NCBI RefSeq assembly: GCF_016429215.1
Contig: NZ_JAELUH010000048.1
Location: 1 to 40,030 of the forward strand
Reading direction: 5' to 3'
From: Herbaspirillum sp. ASV7
GTDB taxonomy: Bacteria; Pseudomonadota; Gammaproteobacteria; Burkholderiales; Burkholderiaceae_D
DNA length: 40,030 nucleotides
A program made the translations under genes and the position numbers. Below the pieces are notes generated by a model. That model saw only the letters and a program-made list of their open reading frames with translations, was not told the DNA's origin and did no database searches. Positions 35,577 through 40,030 of this stretch are shown in pieces (the first letter of the stretch is position 1; the number at the start of each line of letters is the position of its first letter).

Positions 35577-36881
35577 ATGAGTGATACAAACTACCAAGAC
35601 GCCAGCCACACCGTTTACCAAACCGGCATCATCGATCCTGTGAACAAGGGCTTGGGCGCGCTGGCGCAGCCGCTGGCACCGCAGCAGGCCGGCAGCGTGC
35701 GCTGGAACCTGCTCAACGAAGACATCAGCTTGCCGGCCGCCGTCCTGTATGAAGAAAAGATCGCCCACAACCTGAAGTGGATGCAGGATTTCGTCGGCCA
35801 ATACCAGGTCAAGCTGGCCCCGCACGGCAAGACCACGATGGCGCCCAAGCTGTTTGCGCGCCAGCTCGATACCGGCGCCTGGGGCATCACCCTGGCCACC
35901 GCCCACCAGACCCTGGCCGGCTACCAGCACGGCGTGCGCCGCGTGATCATGGCCAACCAGCTGGTGGGCAAGCGCAACATGGCCATCATCTCGGAGCTGC
36001 TGGCCGATCCCTCTTTCGAATTCTTCTGCCTGGTCGATTCGGCTGACCTGGTGGACCAGCTCGGCCGCTTCTTCGCCGAGCGCCGCCAGACCCTGAACGT
36101 GCTGCTGGAGCTGGGCCCGGCCGGTGGTCGCACCGGCGTGCGCGACGATGCGCAACAGGCTGCCGTGCTGGCCGCCATCGCCCGCTGGGACAGCATCGCC
36201 CTGGCTGGCGTGGAAGTGTATGAAGGGGTGCTCAAGGAAGAGGTCGACATCCGCCGCTTCCTGCAACGCGCCGTCGCCTGCATCAAGGACCTGGCCGCGC
36301 AAGGCCAGCTGGCACGCCGCCTGGCGCGTGGCCCGGCGGTACTGACCGGCGCCGGCTCGGCCTGGTACGACGTGGTGGCCGAGGAATTCGGCCAGGCCGA
36401 TATCGGCGCACCGCTCGATGTAGTATTGCGTCCGGGCTGCTACCTCACCCATGACGTGGGCATCTACCGTGCCGCCCAGGCCCAGATCCAGGTACGCAAC
36501 CCGGTGGCGCACAGCATGCGCACCCAGTTGCAGCCGGCGCTGCAGCTGTGGGCCTATGTGCAATCGATTCCCGAGGCCGACAAGGCCATCATTGCCTTGG
36601 GCAAGCGCGACGCCGCCTTCGACGCCGGCCTGCCGCTGCCGGTGGCGCAGTTCCGCCCGGGCAGCCACAGCCAGCCGCAGGCCACGCCGGCGCACTGGGA
36701 AGTGACCGGCATGATGGACCAGCACGCCTACCTGAAGATTGCCGCCGGTGACGACATCAAGGTCGGCGACATGCTGGCCTTCGATATCTCCCATCCCTGC
36801 CTGACCTTCGACAAGTGGCGTCACCTGGTGGTGGTCGATGGCCGCTTCGACGTGACCGATATCGTGCAGACCTTCTTCTGA
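35577..36881 (+). CDS. DSD1-like fold-type III PLP lyase, candidate D-glucosaminate deaminase
   Basis: 434 residues; the family of D-serine dehydratase, D-threonine aldolase and amino acid deaminase, with an alanine-racemase-like barrel. PLP lysine K85 lies in KLAPHGKTTMAPK, the phosphate-binding region is around LTGAGSAWYD (257-265), and the C-terminal metal pair is H406-x-C408 (DISHPC), the zinc or manganese site of this group. The product on D-serine would be pyruvate and ammonia; on D-glucosaminate it would be 2-keto-3-deoxygluconate. The next gene is a KDG kinase, which favours the second. ATG 35577 follows AGGA; a short ATG-TGA lies just before it. The stop codon sits in a heptamer repeat. 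Confidence 0.88.
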   Translation: MSDTNYQDASHTVYQTGIIDPVNKGLGALAQPLAPQQAGSVRWNLLNEDISLPAAVLYEEKIAHNLKWMQDFVGQYQVKLAPHGKTTMAPKLFARQLDTGAWGITLATAHQTLAGYQHGVRRVIMANQLVGKRNMAIISELLADPSFEFFCLVDSADLVDQLGRFFAERRQTLNVLLELGPAGGRTGVRDDAQQAAVLAAIARWDSIALAGVEVYEGVLKEEVDIRRFLQRAVACIKDLAAQGQLARRLARGPAVLTGAGSAWYDVVAEEFGQADIGAPLDVVLRPGCYLTHDVGIYRAAQAQIQVRNPVAHSMRTQLQPALQLWAYVQSIPEADKAIIALGKRDAAFDAGLPLPVAQFRPGSHSQPQATPAHWEVTGMMDQHAYLKIAAGDDIKVGDMLAFDISHPCLTFDKWRHLVVVDGRFDVTDIVQTFF

Positions 36882-36905
36882 TTCCTGATTTCTGATTCCT
36901 GATCC
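36878..36905. repeat. Heptamer repeat CTGATTC (four imperfect copies) at the end of the PLP lyase gene
   Basis: CTGATTC, CTGATTT, CTGATTC, CTGATCC run from 36878 to 36905; the first copy contains the TGA stop codon. They fill the gap to the KDG kinase start at 36914. It is a different heptamer from the one at 32961 but of the same unit length, in the same locus. Confidence 0.85.
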
Positions 36906-36913
36906 GACGCAAC

Positions 36914-37831
36914 ATGAGCAAGCAGATCCTCGCCTATGGCGAAGCCATGGTGGAGTTCAACCAGAGCATCGCCGCGCCGCGCAACTACCTGCAAGGGTAT
37001 GGCGGCGACACCTCCAACTTCGCCATCGCCGCATCCCGCCAGGGCGCGGCGACGGCCTATCTCAGTGCGGTCGGCGACGACCATTTCGGCAACGACCTGC
37101 TGGCCCTGTGGCAACACGAAGGCGTCAGCGTCGAGCATGTGGCGGTGACGCCGGGCGCGGCCACCGGCATCTACTTCGTCACCCATGACGATGCCGGCCA
37201 CCACTTCCACTACCGCCGCGCCGGCTCGGCCGCCAGCCGCTACCAGACCCGCCAGCTGCCGCTGGAGGCCATCGCCGGGGCCGCTGCCCTGCACCTGTCG
37301 GGCATCAGCCTGGCCATCAGCGAGAGCGCCTGCGAAGCCGGCCTGGCCGCCATGGCACATGCGCGCCAGCATGGCGTGCCGACCTCGCTCGATACCAACC
37401 TGCGGCTACGCCTGTGGCCGCTGGAACGGGCCCGCGAAAAGATGGAGCAAGCCTTCCGGCTGTGCGATATCTGCCTGCCCAGCTGGGAGGACGTGTCCCA
37501 GCTGACCGGTCTGGAGGATAGGGATGCCATCGTCGATCGCCTGTTGTCCTACGGCGTCAAACTGGTGGCCTTCAAGCTGGGACAGAAGGGCTGCTATGTC
37601 GCCACGCCCCAGGAGCGGCGCCTGGTCGCGCCCCATCCGGTGCAGGCGCTGGATGCCACTGGCGCCGGCGACTGCTTCGGCGGCGCCTTCATGGCCGAGC
37701 TCACCGCCGGGCGCGACCCCTTCAGTGCGGCGCGCTATGCCAACGTGGCAGCGGCCCTCTCCACCACCGGCTACGGTGCGGTGGAGCCCATCCCCACACG
37801 CCAGCAGGTCGAAGCACTGCTGGCGCGCTGA
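36914..37831 (+). CDS. kdgK: 2-keto-3-deoxygluconate kinase, PfkB family
   Basis: 305 residues; a ribokinase-type sugar kinase. PfkB features: GGDTSNFAIAASRQGA at residues 30-45, and the ATP/anion-hole motif D247-ATGAG-D253 with the catalytic Asp253. KDG-kinase traits are HYRRAGSAAS at 99-108 and SLDTNLRLRLWP at 158-169, which bind the keto-deoxy acid. It makes KDPG, which enters the Entner-Doudoroff pathway. It lies 32 bp after the PLP lyase gene on the same strand; the ribosome site is weak. The stop is 10 bp from the stop of the convergent MocR gene, with no clear terminator between. Confidence 0.88.
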   Translation: MSKQILAYGEAMVEFNQSIAAPRNYLQGYGGDTSNFAIAASRQGAATAYLSAVGDDHFGNDLLALWQHEGVSVEHVAVTPGAATGIYFVTHDDAGHHFHYRRAGSAASRYQTRQLPLEAIAGAAALHLSGISLAISESACEAGLAAMAHARQHGVPTSLDTNLRLRLWPLERAREKMEQAFRLCDICLPSWEDVSQLTGLEDRDAIVDRLLSYGVKLVAFKLGQKGCYVATPQERRLVAPHPVQALDATGAGDCFGGAFMAELTAGRDPFSAARYANVAAALSTTGYGAVEPIPTRQQVEALLAR

Positions 37832-37841
37832 CCCGGCCGGA

Positions 37842-39413
37842 TCAGGCCTGGCGCGGCGACTGCTGGGCCAGGCTGTCGGCGATGCTGCCCAGGCGGCGCA
37901 GCGCCTGGTCCAGTTCGCGGGTGAAGGGATGACCGCAGCAGATGCGCAGGAAGTGCCCGTAGCGATTGGAGTTGGAGAAGATCGCGCCGGGCGACACGCC
38001 CACGCCTTCCATCAGGGCAAGTTCGAACAATCGCTGGGAGCAGATCTGCACCGGCAACTCCACCCACAACCCCACTCCGCCATTGGGCACATTCAGGCGC
38101 GTGCCCTCCGGGAAGTAGGCCGCAATCGATTCGGCCATGCGTTCGCGCTGCTCCTTGAGCAACTGGCGCAGCCGCCGCAGATGGCGGTCGTAGCCGGGGC
38201 TGGCGATGAAGTCGGCGGCCGTGACCTGGGTCCATTCCTCGTTGGCGCGGGTATGGGTGAACTTGAGCATCTTGACGCGCTCATGCCAGCGCCCGCCATT
38301 CATCCAGCCCAGCCGCATGCCCGGCGCCAGTACCTTGTTGAGCGAGACGCAATAGATCACGTTGCCGCTGCGGTCGCGGCTCTTGAGCGTCGACGGACTC
38401 ACGCTGCCGTCGGCCAGTTCGGTATAGGCATCGTCTTCGATCAGGGGCAGGCGCAACTGTTCGCACAGTTGCACCAGCTTGTCCTTGTGCTCCTCCGGCA
38501 TGATGCAGCCCAGCGGGTTCTGCAGGTTGGGCACCACCACCACGGCCTTGATGTTGCCGTAGGTCCGCACTGCCAGCTCCAGCGCTTCCACCGAGATGCC
38601 GGTGTGCGGGCTGGTGGGGATTTCCAGTGCCTTCATGCCCAGGTTTTCCAGCGCCTGCAACAGGCCGAAATAGGTGGGCGACTCCACCGCGATGGTGTCG
38701 CCCGGTCCGGCCACGGCGCGCAGGGCCAGGTTGAGCGCCTCGATGCAGCCGTGCGTGACCACCACTTCCTCGGTATCGATGCGCATGCCGGCGTTAAGCG
38801 CGCGGCGTGCCACGGCCTGGCGGAAGGTGGCATTGCCGTTGTGCGGCATGGCGCTGGTGAGCAGTTCGGGGCGCTCACGCAGGGCGCGCATGGCGGCCTG
38901 CTTGAGGGTTTCCACCGCATACAGCTCGGGCGCGCAGGTCATGCCGGACAGATCGATGCGCGGCGCGCCGCTTTGGCGCAGGGCGATGTACTTGGAGACC
39001 TTTTCATGAATGCCCACGTATTGCTCGGGATCGATGGCCATCAGGTTCTTGGGCTCCTGCACCGGCTGGATCGCCTGCCGGCGCGGCTGGCGCACGAAGT
39101 AGCCGGAACGCGGACGCGCCTCCAGCCAGCCGCCCTCCTCCATATGACGCAGAGTCTGCAAGGCCGTCGACAGGCTGACCTGGTGCTGGCGCATGAGGTC
39201 GCGCACCGAGGGCATGCGGTCACCCGCCACCAGAGTGCCGGACTGGATCGCCCCCTGGTAATGGTCGGCCAGGCGACGATACAGGGGCTGCCGGCCGGAT
39301 TCGGCCGCCACTGTCATGGCGGGATTGGTCGGAGTGGTCGGAATGGTCGGAATGGCGGGAGCGACCGGGGTGGCCGCAGCATTCACGTCGGGTAGAAGCA
39401 GGCTGGTATCCAT
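37842..39413 (-). CDS. MocR family regulator (GntR helix-turn-helix fused to an aminotransferase-like domain)
   Basis: 523 residues from ATG 39413; an ATG at 39425 is an alternative (527 residues), and the frame stays open to 39494. The N-terminal 35 residues hold a Pro/Thr-rich repeat. A winged helix of GntR type follows (about 42-110; GAIQSGTLVAGDRMPSVRDLMRQHQVSLSTALQTLRHMEEGGWLE), then a type I aminotransferase fold with the PLP lysine K360 in SLNKVLAPGMRLGW. MocR proteins bind PLP or its adducts and switch nearby genes. The group resembles YdcR. It is divergent from the DUF2917 gene. Confidence 0.93.
   Translation of the reverse strand: MDTSLLLPDVNAAATPVAPAIPTIPTTPTNPAMTVAAESGRQPLYRRLADHYQGAIQSGTLVAGDRMPSVRDLMRQHQVSLSTALQTLRHMEEGGWLEARPRSGYFVRQPRRQAIQPVQEPKNLMAIDPEQYVGIHEKVSKYIALRQSGAPRIDLSGMTCAPELYAVETLKQAAMRALRERPELLTSAMPHNGNATFRQAVARRALNAGMRIDTEEVVVTHGCIEALNLALRAVAGPGDTIAVESPTYFGLLQALENLGMKALEIPTSPHTGISVEALELAVRTYGNIKAVVVVPNLQNPLGCIMPEEHKDKLVQLCEQLRLPLIEDDAYTELADGSVSPSTLKSRDRSGNVIYCVSLNKVLAPGMRLGWMNGGRWHERVKMLKFTHTRANEEWTQVTAADFIASPGYDRHLRRLRQLLKEQRERMAESIAAYFPEGTRLNVPNGGVGLWVELPVQICSQRLFELALMEGVGVSPGAIFSNSNRYGHFLRICCGHPFTRELDQALRRLGSIADSLAQQSPRQA
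39324..39377. repeat. Nonanucleotide repeat inside the MocR gene
   Basis: About six diverging 9-nt units (ATTGGTCGG, AGTGGTCGG, AATGGTCGG, AATGGCGGG and two weaker ones) code for the Pro/Thr-rich stretch PAIPTIPTTPTNP at residues 19-31. The three best copies differ at one or two bases. In-frame copy changes would only lengthen the linker before the helix-turn-helix domain. Confidence 0.75.
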
Positions 39414-39503
39414 AACAGCAATCATGTTCCTGGGGAACAAACCATAACAGATACAGAGTATTCGAAAAGAAACGATAACAGATCGAAAATTCACCAGCTG
39501 TTA
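39412..39503. promoter_or_regulatory. ATAACAG direct repeats, candidate MocR operator
   Basis: ATAACAG occurs at 39412-39418, 39444-39450 and 39475-39481; the last two extend to ATAACAGAT. The start-to-start distances are 32 and 31 bp, about three helix turns. An inverted CTGTTA lies at 39498-39503. MocR-family regulators such as GabR and PdxR bind direct repeats in the region between themselves and a divergent target. Confidence 0.5.
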
Positions 39504-39590
39504 CGCTGCAGGCCTGATTTTCCTGTGCCTGTTGCCGTCGTGCTGCGCTCCCTAGACTGCAAGTGTCCCCCACCTGACGGAGAAAACAGC

Positions 39591-39934
39591 ATGCACAGCC
39601 CCTGGCAATCCCCTCTTCCCGAACTCCAGGCCAACGCCCAACCCTTGAAACTGGTCCGTGGCCAGGCCCGCCAAGTCTGGCTGGCCGCTGGCAGCCTGGT
39701 ACTCTGCCAGGCCCCGGCCATCTATGTGACCGAATCGCCGCAATGGCAAGTAGAACGCCTGACAAGCCGGCAGACCCGGCTGGCCGACGGCGAGCGCATG
39801 GTGCTGGAGCAAGATGGCTGGATCGAGATCCACGCCCCGCAAGGTGGTGAGCTGCTGTGCCTGCTGCCGCACAAGCAGGCCTGGCATGCGCCGCTGTCGG
39901 CCTGGTTCAAGCGCCTGGCCGCACAGTGGCAGGC
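39591..39934 (+). CDS. DUF2917 family protein, 3' end lost at the contig end
   Basis: It starts at ATG 39591 with GGAGAAA 7-13 bp before it. About 114 residues are genomic: MHSPWQSPLPELQANAQP, then VRGQARQVWLAAGSLVLCQ, IYVTESPQWQVERLTSRQTRLADGERMVLEQDGWIEIHAP. This is the short beta-rich DUF2917 family, of unknown function. The frame continues without stop into the adapter, so any protein ending in LLYTSPSPRDS here is an artefact. It is divergent from the MocR gene and may be its target. Confidence 0.75.

Positions 39935-40030
<96 letters not shown>

Overview
The window looks like the end of a draft-assembly contig from a GC-rich betaproteobacterium, most likely Oxalobacteraceae and close to Herbaspirillum. 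That placement is inferred from the gene order tpiA-secG-tRNA-Leu-nuoABCDEFGHIJKLMN-DUF2818, a NuoG that lacks the extra N7 cluster cysteines, and the overall protein character; it was not tested by a search. The left edge cuts through an ETF:ubiquinone oxidoreductase gene. The right edge is not genome at all: from 39935 on it is Illumina Nextera adapter followed by about ten bases and 52 G.

Layout. (1) 1-1237: the end of the ETF-QO gene, a bidirectional terminator and a convergent Nudix hydrolase. (2) 1356-18332: a long minus-strand block reading tpiA, secG, tRNA-Leu(GAG), the complete 14-gene complex I operon nuoA-N, then a DUF2818 membrane protein. A near-perfect Fur-type palindrome lies just upstream of nuoA. 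(3) 18367-19949: a quinone oxidoreductase and a MarR-like regulator on the minus strand. (4) 20150-25649: pxpB-pxpC-pxpA (ATP-dependent 5-oxoprolinase), a DUF969/DUF979 membrane pair and a DUF2891 gene whose first codons are put out of frame by a seven-C run. (5) 25741-27033: a type II NADH dehydrogenase with an FNR-type site upstream. (6) 27303-30252: pnp and rpsO with their terminators and an rpsO promoter. (7) 30345-30884: a lipoprotein with two BamE-like repeats. (8) 30980-37831: a two-directional catabolic locus with GntP permease, RidA, D-aminoacylase-family deacylase and RpiR regulator on the minus strand, and a fold-type III PLP lyase and KDG kinase on the plus strand. (9) 37842-39934: a MocR-family regulator and a divergent DUF2917 gene that runs into the adapter.

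How they work together. Much of the window feeds electrons into the quinone pool: ETF-QO, complex I and NDH-2, with candidate iron (Fur) and oxygen (FNR) control sites in front of the two NADH dehydrogenases. The pxp block should recycle or use 5-oxoproline, and the DUF969/979 pair is a plausible uptake partner. The most interesting region is the GntP/RidA/deacylase/RpiR/PLP-lyase/KDG-kinase locus. Read as a pathway it fits N-acetyl-D-glucosaminate -> D-glucosaminate -> 2-keto-3-deoxygluconate -> KDPG, that is, use of oxidised amino sugars, better than plain D-serine breakdown, because a KDG kinase has no role in the latter.
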